DNA of 64,000 nt from DATKNA01 sp963755755 (GTDB lineage Bacteria; Actinomycetota; Actinomycetes; Actinomycetales; Kineosporiaceae). The translations under genes were made by a program, and so were the position numbers. Under the pieces are notes generated by a model, which ran no database searches, had not been told where the DNA came from, and saw nothing but the letters and a program-made list of their open reading frames with translations. Shown here one piece after another: positions 44,830 through 54,868 of this stretch. The stretch lies in assembly GCA_963755755.1 (NCBI GenBank), contig CAVWLJ010000017.1:62001-126000 (forward strand). Reading direction: 5' to 3'. Numbering within the stretch: position 1 is the stretch's first letter; every line of letters begins with the position of its first letter.

Positions 44830-45597
44830 TCAGCGCTCCGCCCGCTGGTCGGCCGGCGGCGGCACGACGGGCTCGGGCTCACCGGAGGCGTGCCGGCCGG
44901 CCGCGGGAGGCGCGTTGCGCCGCCGGCGACGCCGTCGCCACGCGTCGAGCAGGATCGGGGTGACCGAGAGGAGCACGACGGCGACGAGCACGACCTCGAC
45001 GATCGCGAAGATGGTGTCGACGTTGTCCCGCACCACCTGGACCGAGCCGAGGTAGTACCCGAGCAGCGTGACGCCGCCGGCCCAGACGAGGGCCCCGATG
45101 CCGCTGTAGGTGAGGAAGCGCCGGCGGTCCATCCGGCCCACGCCGGCGGTGACGGTGATGAAGGTCCGGACGATCGGGACGAAGCGCGCCACCATCACGG
45201 CCGCCGGCCCCCAGCGCTCGAAGAAGGCGTTCGCCCGTTCGACGTTCTCGTGCTTGAACAGGGCGGAGTCCTCGCGCCGGAAGATCGCGGGGCCGGCCGC
45301 GCGGCCGATCTCGTAGCCGACGACGTTCCCCAGGAAGGCTCCCGCGGCGAGGATGAGCGCGACCAGCCAGACCGGGATGTCCACCACCCCGGTGCCGACG
45401 AGCAGGCCCATCGTGAACAGCAGCGTGTCGCCGGGCAGGAAGAACCCGACGAGCAGACCGCACTCGGCGAAGAGGATCGCGGCGGCGACCCACGGCGCGG
45501 CGGCGCCGAAGGTGTCGAGGTGCCTGGGGTCCAGCCAGGAGGGGCCGAGCGCCGGTACTGCGGCGAGTGCCGCCGGCGCGGCCGCGAGCGAGGTCAC
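44830..45597 (-). CDS. DedA-family membrane protein
   Basis: Intact 255-residue DedA protein. Signature ILFAECGLLVGFFLPGDTLLF near residue 45, GYEIGRAAGPAIF, then FFERWGPAAVMVARFVPIVRTFITVTAGVGRM with the conserved Arg/Pro of the VTT domain, and a final helix (VVLVAVVLLSVTPILL). The Arg/Pro-rich C-terminal tail is disordered. Tandem with a second DedA gene on the same strand, separated by about 65 nt or overlapping if the other gene uses a non-ATG start. Confidence 0.93.
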   Translation of the reverse strand: MTSLAAAPAALAAVPALGPSWLDPRHLDTFGAAAPWVAAAILFAECGLLVGFFLPGDTLLFTMGLLVGTGVVDIPVWLVALILAAGAFLGNVVGYEIGRAAGPAIFRREDSALFKHENVERANAFFERWGPAAVMVARFVPIVRTFITVTAGVGRMDRRRFLTYSGIGALVWAGGVTLLGYYLGSVQVVRDNVDTIFAIVEVVLVAVVLLSVTPILLDAWRRRRRRRNAPPAAGRHASGEPEPVVPPPADQRAER

Positions 45598-45632
45598 TGC
45601 TCCAGGGTACGGGCGCCGCCTACGGTGGGGCG

Positions 45633-46283
45633 GTGGAGGAGCCCGGCGCCGGTCCTGAGGTCGTCGGCGCGGGGCCGTGGCCGGGCGCGTGGCCGGACGA
45701 CCCGCGCTACGACCCGGAGCTGCTGCGGAACGGCGACCGGCGCAACGTCGTCGACCGCTACCGGTACTGGAGCCTCGAGGCGATCCGCGCGGATCTCGCC
45801 CTCCACCGGCACCCCTTCCACGTCGCGATCGAGAACCTCGCGCACGACTTCAACATCGGTTCCGTGGTGCGGACGGCGAACGCCTTCAACGCCGCCGCTG
45901 TGCACGTGGTGGGGCGACGGCGCTGGAACCGCCGGGGCGCGATGGTCACCGACCGGTACCTCGACGTCGTGCACCACCCGGACGCCGGCGCCCTCGCCGC
46001 CTGGGCGGCCGGCCACCCGGAGGGCCCGCTGCCGCTCGTCGGCGTCGACAACCTCCCGGGCGCGCTGCCGCTGGAGACGTTCCGGCTGCCGCGCCGGTGC
46101 GTGCTGCTCTTCGGCCAGGAGTCGGCGGGCCTGAGCCCCGCCGCGGCGCAGGCCTGCGACGCCGTCCTGGCGATCGCGCAGTTCGGGTCCACCCGGTCGA
46201 TCAACGTGGGCGCCGCGGCGGCGATCGCGATGCACGCGTGGGTCCGGGCGCACGCGCTCGCCGGCCCGCCCTCCGGCCCCTGA
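45633..46283 (+). CDS. SpoU/TrmH-family RNA 2'-O-methyltransferase
   Basis: 216-residue SPOUT methyltransferase for tRNA or rRNA ribose. Motif 1 ENLAHDFNIGSVVRTANAFNAAAV, motif 2 VLLFGQESAGLS, motif 3 AQFGSTRSINVGAAAAIAMH, forming the trefoil-knot SAM site. GTG 45633 lies 6 nt after TACGGT (45621-45626), suggesting a leaderless message. Divergent from the DedA gene with 35 nt between starts. The exact RNA target is unknown. Confidence 0.93.
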   Translation: MEEPGAGPEVVGAGPWPGAWPDDPRYDPELLRNGDRRNVVDRYRYWSLEAIRADLALHRHPFHVAIENLAHDFNIGSVVRTANAFNAAAVHVVGRRRWNRRGAMVTDRYLDVVHHPDAGALAAWAAGHPEGPLPLVGVDNLPGALPLETFRLPRRCVLLFGQESAGLSPAAAQACDAVLAIAQFGSTRSINVGAAAAIAMHAWVRAHALAGPPSGP

Positions 46284-46336
46284 GCGGCCGATCTTCACCG
46301 CGGGCCCGCACGGGCCGGGATTGGTACCGTCCGGGG

Positions 46337-47713
46337 GTGGAGCGCGTCGTGGTCGTCGGGGCCGATGCGGCCGGCATGTCCGCCGCCCACCAGGCGCTGC
46401 GGACGGCGAAGGCGCACGGTCGCGCGCTCGACGTCGTGGTGCTGGACCGTGGCCCGCACACCTCCTACTCCGCCTGCGGCATCCCCTACTGGATCGCGGG
46501 CGACGTCGGGAGCGGGGACAAGCTGATCGCCCGCTCCGCCGCTGCCCACACCGCGCTCGGCGTCGACCTGCGCCTGGGCACCTCCGCCGAGGGCGTCGAC
46601 CTCGACGCCCGCGTCCTCGAGGTGCGGCGGCCCGACGGGTCCGGCGAGCGCCTCGGCTTCGACCAGCTGCTGCTCGCCACCGGTGCCCACCCCCGGGTGC
46701 CGGACTGGGCGCGAGGTCCGGACGGCGCCTGGGTCGGGGGCGTCCGCACGGTGAAGACGATCGACGACGGGGCGGCGTGGATCGACGAGCTCGGGACCGA
46801 GCGCCCGGAGCGGGCGGTCGTCGTCGGCGGCGGCTACATCGGGATCGAGACGGCGGAGGCCTTCGTCCGGCGCGGCCTGCGGACCACCCTCGTCACCCGG
46901 AGGGAGGTCATGAGCACGCTCGACCCGGACATGGGTGCCCGGGTGCGGCAGGCCATGGTCGCCGGCGGGGTCGAGGTCGTCTGCCGGGAGGAGGTCGACG
47001 GCCTCGACGTGCGAGCGGACGGCCGGGTCGCGGCCGTGCGGTCCGGGGACGACGCGTTCCCCGCGGACATCGTCGCGCTCGGGCTCGGCGTCACCCCGGC
47101 CACGGAGCTGGTCAAGGACGCCGGGCTCCCCCTCGGCGCCTTCGGCGGGCTGCTCCCCGACGACCGGCAGCAGGTGGCGGACGGCGTGTGGGCGGCGGGG
47201 GACTGCTGCGAGGCGGTCGAGCGTCTCGAGGGGTTCCGGGTCTACGTACCGCTCGGCACGCACGCGAACAAGCAGGGCCGCGTCGCGGGCGAGAACCTCG
47301 CCGGCGGCGACGCCCGGTTCGGCGGCGTCCTCGGTACCGCCATCACCCAGTTCGCCGCGGGCGGGGCGCACGTCGAGGTCGGACGCACCGGCCCGACCAC
47401 CGAACAGGCCACCGTGGGCGGGGAGGAGCTCGTCTCGCTCGTCACCGACTCCACGACCATCGCCGGGTACATGCCGCAGGCGATGCCGATCGCGGTCAAG
47501 GTGCTCGCACGGCCCGACGGACGGCTCGTCGGCGTCCAGATCGTGGGCGGTGCGGGCTCGGCGAAGCGGGTCGACACGGCGGCGGCCGCGCTCTGGTTCG
47601 GCGCCCGGCTCGGCGACGTCGCCGGCATGGATCTCTCCTACGCGCCGCCGTTCTCCCCGGTCTGGGACCCGGTGCAGATCGCCTGCCGCCGACTGGCGGA
47701 CCGGCTCGCCTGA
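46337..47713 (+). CDS. FAD-dependent pyridine nucleotide-disulfide oxidoreductase
   Basis: 458-residue flavoenzyme of the CoA-disulfide reductase/NADH oxidase group. FAD site VVVVGADAAGMSAAHQA, redox Cys in SYSACGIPYWIAG, NAD site AVVVGGGYIGIETAEAFVRRG, FAD-binding ADGVWAAGDCCEAV and dimerisation domain with GVQIVGGAGSAKRVDTAAAAL. GTG 46337 is 6 nt after TACCGT (46325-46330). Likely reduces a low-molecular-weight disulfide or oxygen; mycothiol-disulfide reduction is possible but unproven. Upstream of fbaA by 29 nt. Confidence 0.9.
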   Translation: MERVVVVGADAAGMSAAHQALRTAKAHGRALDVVVLDRGPHTSYSACGIPYWIAGDVGSGDKLIARSAAAHTALGVDLRLGTSAEGVDLDARVLEVRRPDGSGERLGFDQLLLATGAHPRVPDWARGPDGAWVGGVRTVKTIDDGAAWIDELGTERPERAVVVGGGYIGIETAEAFVRRGLRTTLVTRREVMSTLDPDMGARVRQAMVAGGVEVVCREEVDGLDVRADGRVAAVRSGDDAFPADIVALGLGVTPATELVKDAGLPLGAFGGLLPDDRQQVADGVWAAGDCCEAVERLEGFRVYVPLGTHANKQGRVAGENLAGGDARFGGVLGTAITQFAAGGAHVEVGRTGPTTEQATVGGEELVSLVTDSTTIAGYMPQAMPIAVKVLARPDGRLVGVQIVGGAGSAKRVDTAAAALWFGARLGDVAGMDLSYAPPFSPVWDPVQIACRRLADRLA

Positions 47714-47742
47714 GCATCGGCCGAATCTGCAAGGATCGGAAC

Positions 47743-48764
<1,022 letters not shown>

Positions 48765-48765
<1 letters not shown>

Positions 48766-49178
48766 TGCCGGAGAACCTGCTCGGCGCCCCCGACACGCGG
48801 CTGCCGGACGACGCCTCGGCCCGCGACGCCCTGGCCGCGGGCACGCCCGCCGACCAGGTCGCGGCGGCGCACCCGGCGGTGAGCCTGCCGTGGGCCGTGC
48901 TCTCCGAGCAGGCGCTCGCGGCGGGCCGGCCGGTCGAGGCGTACGCCTACGCGCGCACCGGGTACCACCGCGGGCTCGACGCGCTGCGCCGCGCCGGCTG
49001 GCGCGGGCAGGGCCCGATCCCGTGGGAGCACGAGCCGAACCGCGGCTTCCTGCGCGCCCTGGCGGCGCTGTCGCGGGCCGCCGGCGCGATCGGCGAGCGG
49101 GACGAGGAGCAGCGGTGCGCCACGTTCCTCGCCGACAGCGACCCGCAGGCCGCCCGCGAGCTCGGGCTCGCGAACTGA
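48765..49178 (+). CDS. DUF3151 protein
   Basis: 137 residues, cytosolic, belonging to the actinobacterial DUF3151 family of unknown function. Characteristic ENLLGAPDTRLPDD, HPAVSLPWAVLSEQAL, AYAYARTGYHRGLDALRRAGW and PNRGFLRALAAL. Translationally coupled to fbaA by a one-base stop/start overlap, so a link with central carbon metabolism is possible, but no biochemical role is known. Confidence 0.9.
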
Positions 49179-49203
49179 GCTGATCCGAGCGAGGCTGCGA
49201 GCT

Positions 49204-50208
49204 GTGGCGGACCTCGGGGAGCGACCGGTCGTCGTCGTCGGCGCCGGCATCTCCGGCGCCGCCTGCGCGCGGGCACTGGGGCGGGCCGGGCTGCACGTGC
49301 GCGTCCTCGACCGCGGCCGGCGGGTCGGCGGGCGGATGGCGCTGCGCGAGGAGAGCCTCGGCGGCGCCCGGCGCGTGGTCGACATCGGCGCCTCGTACTT
49401 CACCGTCTCCGACCCCGCGTTCTCGCAGGTGGTGGAGGAGTGGCGGGTCCGCGGCCTGGCCCGGCCCTGGACCGACACGCTCGCCGTTCTCGACCGGGAG
49501 GGGGCTGCGCCGACGTCCTCGACCGGCCCGGTGCGCTGGGCCGCGCCCGCCGGCCTGCGCGCCCTCGTCGAGGATCTGCTGGCCGGGTTCGACGTCCGCA
49601 GCGGGGTCGACGTGGAACAGGTGGACGCCGGGGAGTCCGGGCTGGCCGTCGACGGGGAGCCGGCCGCCGCGGTCGTCCTCGCGATGCCCCAGCCGCAGGC
49701 CCTCGACCTGCTGCCGACGCCGGTCGCGGAGCGGCTGGAGCTCGACGCCGGGACGGACTGGTTCCCCACGCTGACGGTGTGGGCCGGCTGGCAGCAGCGC
49801 TGGTGGGCCCCGATCGACGGCGCGTTCGTCGTCAACTCCGACGTCGTCGACCGGGTCGTCGACGACGGACGGCGGCGCGGTGACGACGCGCCCGTGCTGG
49901 TGGCGCACAGCACCCACGACTTCGCCGACCGCTACCTGGACGACCCGGACGCCGGGGTGCAGCCGGTGCTGGCCGAGCTGGCCGCGCTGCTCGGGGCGCC
50001 CGGCGGTGGGCTACCGGCTCCGGAGTTCGCGAAGGCCCGGCGCTGGTCACTGGCCTCGCCCTGCGCCACCCAGGACCGGCCCTTCGCGCTCGACGACGTG
50101 GTGCCCGTCGGCGTGTGCGGCGACGCGTGGGGGCCGCGGTCGCGGGTCGAGCAGGCGTGGCTCTCGGGCAACGCCCTGGGGGAGGAGCTGGTCCGCCGCC
50201 TGCGCTGA
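49204..50208 (+). CDS. FAD-dependent amine-oxidase/renalase-like protein
   Basis: 334-residue flavoprotein. N-terminal dinucleotide fold PVVVVGAGISGAACARALGRAG and ADP-ribose motif RGRRVGGRMA, family stretch DIGASYFTVSDPAF, C-terminal VGVCGDAWGPRSRVEQAWLSGNALGE. The organisation matches renalase-like NAD(P)/FAD oxidoreductases, which may oxidise aberrant NAD(P)H isomers; this is a family inference. GTG 49204. It lies 25 nt after DUF3151 and 68 nt before purA. Confidence 0.85.
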   Translation: MADLGERPVVVVGAGISGAACARALGRAGLHVRVLDRGRRVGGRMALREESLGGARRVVDIGASYFTVSDPAFSQVVEEWRVRGLARPWTDTLAVLDREGAAPTSSTGPVRWAAPAGLRALVEDLLAGFDVRSGVDVEQVDAGESGLAVDGEPAAAVVLAMPQPQALDLLPTPVAERLELDAGTDWFPTLTVWAGWQQRWWAPIDGAFVVNSDVVDRVVDDGRRRGDDAPVLVAHSTHDFADRYLDDPDAGVQPVLAELAALLGAPGGGLPAPEFAKARRWSLASPCATQDRPFALDDVVPVGVCGDAWGPRSRVEQAWLSGNALGEELVRRLR

Positions 50209-50263
50209 CCAGCCGCCCAGGCCTGCGCTCCGCTGTCGGCCCAGGCGTCCCTACCGCCTGCGC

Positions 50264-50269
50264 TACCCT
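50264..50269 (+). promoter_or_regulatory. Leaderless -10 box of purA
   Basis: TACCCT seven nt before the purA ATG; no Shine-Dalgarno sequence lies between, and the frame of the conserved N-terminus starts exactly at this ATG. Confidence 0.55.
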
Positions 50270-50276
50270 CGCCGTC

Positions 50277-51563
50277 ATGCCCGCTGTCGTGCTCGTCGGC
50301 GCCCAATGGGGCGACGAGGGCAAGGGGAAGGCCACCGACACCCTCGGCGAGCGCGTCGACTACGTCGTGAAGTTCAACGGCGGCAACAACGCGGGGCACA
50401 CGGTGGTCGTCGACGGCGAGAAGTACGCCCTGCACCTGCTGCCGTCCGGGATCCTCACACCCGGCTGCGTACCCGTCATCGGCAACGGGGTCGTCGTGGA
50501 CCTCGGCGTCCTCTTCGAGGAGATCGACGCCCTGACCGCCCGCGGCGTGGACTGCTCGCGGCTGCTCGTCTCCTCCACCGCGCACGTCATCGCCGGCTAC
50601 AACACGACCCTCGACAAGGTCACCGAGCGGTTCCTCGGCAAACGCAGGATCGGGACGACGGGTCGCGGCATCGGCCCGACCTACGCGGACAAGATGAACC
50701 GCGTCGGCATCCGGGTCGAGGACCTCTTCGACCCCGGGATCCTGCGCCAGAAGGTCGAGGGCGCGCTCGACCTCAAGAACCAGATCCTCGTCAAGATCTA
50801 CAACCGTCGCGGCATCACCGTCGACGAGGTCGCCGAGCAGCTGCTGGCCTATGCCGACCGGCTCCGCCCGATGGTCACGGACACCGCGCTCGTGCTGAAC
50901 CGCGCCCTGGACGCCGGCAGCACCGTGCTCTTCGAGGGCGGCCAGGCGACGATGCTCGACGTCGACCACGGCACCTATCCGTTCGTGACGTCGTCCAACG
51001 CGACGGCCGGCGGTGCCTGTACCGGCAGCGGCGTCCCGCCGACCCGGGTCGACCGCGTGGTCGCCGTCGCCAAGGCGTACACGACCCGGGTGGGGGAGGG
51101 GCCGTTCCCCACCGAGCTCCTGGACGCCGACGGCGAGCGCCTTCGCGACATCGGCGGCGAGTACGGGACGACGACGGGGCGCCCGCGCCGCTGCGGCTGG
51201 TACGACGCGCTCGTGGTCCGCTACGCCGCGCGGGTCAACGGCGTCACCGACCTGGTGCTGACCAAGCTCGACGTGCTCACCGGCTTCGAGCGCGTCCCGG
51301 TCTGCGTGGGCTACGACGTCGACGGCGTCCGGCACGACGAGGTGCCGATGACGCAGACGGAGTTCCACCACGCGACGCCGGTGTACGAGCACCTCGAGGG
51401 CTGGAGCGAGGACATCGCGGACGCCCGCCGCTTCGAGGACCTCCCGAAGGCGGCGCAGCAGTACGTGCTCGCGGTCGAGGAGCTCTCCGGCGCGCGGATC
51501 TCCGCCGTCGGCGTCGGACCGTCCCGCGGCGACACGATCGTCCGCCACGACCTGCTCGACTGA
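50277..51563 (+). CDS. purA: Adenylosuccinate synthetase
   Basis: 428-residue GTP-dependent enzyme joining IMP and aspartate in AMP synthesis. P-loop AQWGDEGKGKATD, VVKFNGGNNAGHT, IGTTGRGIGPTYADK, LFEGGQATMLDVDHGTYPFVTSSN and C-terminal GYDVDGVRHDEVP. A longer frame opens inside the previous gene, but ATG 50277 gives the canonical start PAVVLVGAQWG. It ends convergently with ku, the two stops lying in one palindrome. Confidence 0.98.
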   Translation: MPAVVLVGAQWGDEGKGKATDTLGERVDYVVKFNGGNNAGHTVVVDGEKYALHLLPSGILTPGCVPVIGNGVVVDLGVLFEEIDALTARGVDCSRLLVSSTAHVIAGYNTTLDKVTERFLGKRRIGTTGRGIGPTYADKMNRVGIRVEDLFDPGILRQKVEGALDLKNQILVKIYNRRGITVDEVAEQLLAYADRLRPMVTDTALVLNRALDAGSTVLFEGGQATMLDVDHGTYPFVTSSNATAGGACTGSGVPPTRVDRVVAVAKAYTTRVGEGPFPTELLDADGERLRDIGGEYGTTTGRPRRCGWYDALVVRYAARVNGVTDLVLTKLDVLTGFERVPVCVGYDVDGVRHDEVPMTQTEFHHATPVYEHLEGWSEDIADARRFEDLPKAAQQYVLAVEELSGARISAVGVGPSRGDTIVRHDLLD

Positions 51564-51576
51564 CGGGGCCCCGTCA
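51561..51576. other. Palindrome holding both purA and ku stop codons
   Basis: Perfect 16-bp palindrome TGACGGGGCCCCGTCA. The first three bases are the purA stop and the last three the complement of the ku stop, so the two genes overlap by symmetry-related stops with 10 bp between. It could act as a small bidirectional terminator but has no loop. Confidence 0.7.
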
Positions 51577-52662
51577 GGCGGACTTGCGGGTGGCGGTCTT
51601 CTTCGCGGGCGCCGACTTCTCGGCGGCCTTCTTCTCGGCGGTCTTGGCCGCCGTGGTCTTCGCCGCAGTCTTGGAGGGCGCGCTCTTCGCGGCTGCGGTC
51701 TTCGACGCGGAGGTCTTGGCCGCGGTCGTCTTTCCGGCGGTGGTCTTCGCGGCCGCCGTCTTCGCGGCCGACTTCGTCGCCGTCTTCCGCGCGGGCTTGG
51801 TCTCGGTCGGGGTGTCCGTCGCCGCGGCCCGGGCTGCGGCCTTCTTCGCGGCCGGGGTCTCGGCGCCACCGGCGTCCTCGCCGCGGGAGGAGCGGGCGCG
51901 CTCCACGCTGCGTTGCAGCGCGGTGAGCAGGTCGACGACCTCGGTGCTGGCGCCGGCCTCGACCTCGGCGGCGGGCGCCGGAGCCGCTCCCTCGAGCTTG
52001 GCGTCGACGAGCTCGGAGAGCGCGGTGGCGTAGTCGTCCTCGAACTGGTCGGGCTCGAAGTCGGCGGCGAGGCTCTCGATGAGCGACTGCGCCATCGTCA
52101 GCTCCTGCGGGCGCAGGTCGACGTCCTGCTCGAGGATGTCGAACGAGGCGGCCCGCACCTCGTCCGGCCAGAGCAGCGTCTGGAGCACGATGACCTTGTC
52201 CCGCACCCGGAGCACGGCCAGGCTCTCGCGCTGCCGCATCGCCACCTTGACGACGGCGAGCCGCTGCGTGGTCTCCAGCGCCTCGCGGAGCAGGACGTAC
52301 GGCTTCGCGGCACGCTGCTCGGGTTCGAGGTAGTAGGTACGCCCGTAGAGGATCGGGTCGACCTGCTCGACCGGGACGAACTCGACGACCTCGATCTCCC
52401 GGCCGGTGGCGAGCGGCAGGCCCGCGAAGTCCTCGTCGGTGAGGACGACGAGGCGCCCGTCGGCGGACTCGTAGCCCTTGGCGATCTGGTCGTAGGGGAC
52501 CTCTTCGCCGTCGATGCTGCAGGTCCGCTTCATCCGGATCCGGCCACCGTCCTCGCGGTGCACCTGGTGGAAGCGGATGTCGTGCTCCTGCGTGGCGGCG
52601 AAGAGCCGCACGGGCACGTTGACGAGACCGAACGAGACCGCGCCCTTCCAGATCGCGCGCAT
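51574..52662 (-). CDS. ku: End-joining protein Ku
   Basis: Prokaryotic Ku homodimer that binds DNA ends and recruits the ligase. 362 residues: Ku core 1-255 (IWKGAVSFGLVNVPVRLFAA, VEFVPVEQVDPILYGRTYYLEP, ELTMAQSLIESLAADF). Then a C-terminal tail of about 90 residues of Lys-Thr-Ala repeats (KTAAAKTTAGKTTAAKTSASK), longer than in Bacillus. Such Lys-rich tails aid DNA-end bridging in actinobacteria. ATG 52662 behind AAGGGG. Partner genes: ligase at 52987 and polymerase at 58698. Confidence 0.97.
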   Translation of the reverse strand: MRAIWKGAVSFGLVNVPVRLFAATQEHDIRFHQVHREDGGRIRMKRTCSIDGEEVPYDQIAKGYESADGRLVVLTDEDFAGLPLATGREIEVVEFVPVEQVDPILYGRTYYLEPEQRAAKPYVLLREALETTQRLAVVKVAMRQRESLAVLRVRDKVIVLQTLLWPDEVRAASFDILEQDVDLRPQELTMAQSLIESLAADFEPDQFEDDYATALSELVDAKLEGAAPAPAAEVEAGASTEVVDLLTALQRSVERARSSRGEDAGGAETPAAKKAAARAAATDTPTETKPARKTATKSAAKTAAAKTTAGKTTAAKTSASKTAAAKSAPSKTAAKTTAAKTAEKKAAEKSAPAKKTATRKSA

Positions 52663-52730
52663 CGGCCCTCACCCCTTCGCCTCGTTCGACCCTCTCACCG
52701 GGACTGACGCCCGGCAGGTCCTGCTCTCAT

Positions 52731-52874
52731 CGGTCGGGCGCCCCTGCGCCCGGTTCGGGTGAACCGGCGGCACAGCGCGCCCGTGTCGTGGGTGGCGCCC
52801 CGCTCGCCTGCTCGACACGAACCGGCGTCGCGGCACGCCCCTGTGGTGGTGGTGGCGCCCCGCGCGCCTGCTCG
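52731..52874. repeat. Imperfect 60-bp direct repeats upstream of ligase
   Basis: Two near-identical 24-bp blocks (GGTGGCGCCCCG...CCTGCTCG) start at 52791 and 52851, exactly 60 bp apart, each preceded by ACCGGCG at similar distance. A third, more diverged copy begins near 52731. They lie in the 324-nt gap between ku and the ligase gene, where I see no convincing protein gene. Confidence 0.6.
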
Positions 52875-52986
52875 GGAGGGGTCGGGCAGGCGCGCGACGC
52901 GTCGTACCAGCCAGGATGACTCGTGATCGGCGGGTAACGCCAGCCCAGTGCGCGCCCTGTGCCCGATCGGGGGGCAGCATGTCCCC

Positions 52987-53942
52987 GTGCAGCCCATGCT
53001 CGCCGTCCCCGCCGAACGGGTCGGCGGCCTCCCGCTCGACGGCGCCGCCTGGGCGTACGAGGTCAAGTGGGACGGCATGCGGGTGCTCGCCGACGTGCAG
53101 GACGGGCGGGTCCGGCTGTGGAGCCGCAAGGGCAACGACGTCACCGTCGCCTTCCCCGAGCTCGCCGGGCTGGCCGCCGCCCATGCCGACGTCCTGCTCG
53201 ACGGCGAGGTCGTGGTGCTGCGCAGCGGCGTCCCGAGCTTCTCGGCGCTCGCCGAGCGGTTCCACGTGCGGGACGTGCGGCGCGCGGCAGCGCTGGCGGC
53301 GTCCGCGCCGGCGACGCTCATCGCCTTCGACGTCCTGCGGCTCTACGGGGTCGACCTCACCTCGCCGGCCCTGGCAGGAGCGACGTGAGGCGCTCGAGCG
53401 GCTGGGGCCGAGCGGGACGGCATGGCAGCTGTCGCCCGTCTACGACGACGGCCCGGCGCTGCTCGAGGCGACCCGGGAGCGCGGGCTGGAGGGCATCGTC
53501 GCCAAGCGACGGGCCTCGCCGTACCGGGAGGGCGCGCGGTCCGGCGACTGGGTGAAGCTCGCGCACCAGCGGGTCCAGTCGTGCGTCGTCGGGCGGCTGG
53601 CGGGAGGAGACCGACGACCCGCGCCGGGTGGGGGCGCTGCTGCTGGGCCTGTGGTCGGAGGGGCCGGGGCGGCGGGCGCTGCGGTACGCCGGGAAGGCCG
53701 GGTCGGGGCTCGCGACGGCGGACCAGAGCGGGCTGCGGCAGGCGCTGGCCACGGTGACGCGGCGGGGCTCGCCCTTCGACCCGCCGGTGCCGCGCCCCGA
53801 CTCGGTCGGCGCGCACTGGCTCGAGCCGCACATCGTGGTCGACGTCCGGCACCTCGGGCACACCGAGGGCGGCCGGCTGCGGCAGCCGGTCGTCCTCGGT
53901 GTGCGTGCCGACCTCGACGCGGGCGACGTCCGCCAGGAGTGA
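52987..53942 (+). CDS. ATP-dependent DNA ligase (LigD ligase type), two frameshifts
   Basis: About 317 residues, homologous to the ligase domain of LigD. Catalytic Lys motif YEVKWDGMRVLADV near residue 25, LLDGEVVVL, then ERGLEGIVAKRRASPY and SGDWVKLAHQ, followed by the OB-fold domain (DPRRVGALLLGLW, HWLEPHIVVDVRHLGHTEGGRLRQP). Two +1 shifts are needed, near 53364-53368 and 53591-53593. GTG 52987 is the likely start; ATG 52996 is an alternative. With Ku and the separate polymerase it forms a non-homologous end-joining set. Confidence 0.88.
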
Positions 53943-53962
53943 CGCCCGCTCCCGGCGTGCGG

Positions 53963-54533
53963 TCAGGCGCCGGTGAAGGAGGACCCGGTCTCGAGCAGCG
54001 ACTTGAGGTCGCTGAGCACCCACGGCCAGCCGCCGCCGCCCAGCTGCTGCTCGGCGCCCGGCGCGCCCTCGACCATCGCGGCCACGGACGGCGCCGAGCC
54101 GACCTCGTGGGTCACGGTGAGACGGCAGACGCCGGCGCCGCCGCCCTCGGTGATCTCGTAGGTGAGGCGCGTGAAGCCCTCGGCGGCGGCCTGCGGGTCC
54201 ATGGCCATCCGCCAGGTCTGCACGAGCCGGTGCGGCGGGTCGGCCTCGAGCACCTCGCCGTCCACCACGGTCTCGGGCACCGGCCAGCCCATCTGCTTCG
54301 AGCCCTCGATCATCGCCGGCCCCGGGACCGACCGGAACGCGCCGCCGGGGCGTAGCTCGAAGGTGCTGGGCGCGCCGTAGCCGTAGCGCCCGTTCCACTC
54401 CGGATCCGTGATCGCCGCCCAGATGCGCTCGGCCGTCGCCCGGATGTAGACGCTGTGCACCTGCACGGGGCGGGGGCCCGGCCGTGCCGGCGGTACCGCT
54501 GGTGTTCGTCGTGTCGCTCGTCTGCGTGGTCAC
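53963..54533 (-). CDS. SRPBCC/AHSA1-type protein, N-terminal frameshift
   Basis: About 189 residues with the START-like hydrophobic-pocket fold of the AHSA1 group (VYIRATAERIWAAITDPEW, FRSVPGPAMIEGSKQMG, LVQTWRMAMDPQAAAEG). The homologous core is in frame from 54466. The upstream ArsR gene ends in GTGA, whose GTG (54531-54533) is the natural start, one base out of frame. Removing one base from the C-runs near 54467-54476 joins them. ArsR-SRPBCC pairs are common and are thought to be self-controlled. Function unknown. Confidence 0.85.
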
Positions 54534-54862
54534 TGTTCCTCCAGGTCGTGCTTGAGGTCGGCGAGCATCGCGACGCGGTGCTCGGTGTACTTGTCGATCC
54601 ACCGGTCGTGGATCAGGCGGATCGGCACCGGGTTGAGGAAGTGGAGCTTCTCCCGGCCCTGCCGGCGGGTGGTGACGAGGCCCGCCTCCTCGAGGACGTT
54701 CAGGTGCTTCATGACCCCGAACCGGGTCATCTGGACCTCCCGCTCGAGCTCGGTGACGAGCTCGGTGAGGGTGCGGCCGTCGCGGGCGAAGAGCAGGTCG
54801 AGCAGGAGCCTGCGGGTCGGGTCCCCGAGAGCCCGGAACACCCGGTCGTCGTCCTCGCTCAC
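54530..54862 (-). CDS. ArsR-family repressor
   Basis: 110-residue winged-helix DNA-binding protein: FRALGDPTRRLLLDLLFARDGRTL, recognition helix in QMTRFGVMKHLNVLEEAGLV and wing TTRRQGREKLHFL. No metal-binding cysteines, so it senses something other than a thiophilic metal. GTG 54862 starts 6 nt after TAATTT, a leaderless promoter with a palindromic site between its -10 and -35 boxes, implying autorepression. Translationally coupled to the SRPBCC gene. Confidence 0.92.
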   Translation of the reverse strand: MSEDDDRVFRALGDPTRRLLLDLLFARDGRTLTELVTELEREVQMTRFGVMKHLNVLEEAGLVTTRRQGREKLHFLNPVPIRLIHDRWIDKYTEHRVAMLADLKHDLEEQ

Positions 54863-54868
54863 GACTCG

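Noticed and set aside
52695..53321. Minus-strand frame across the 60-bp repeats
   Set aside because: The translated Arg/Gly/Ala repeats only reflect the DNA repeat, and the frame runs over the real ligase gene.
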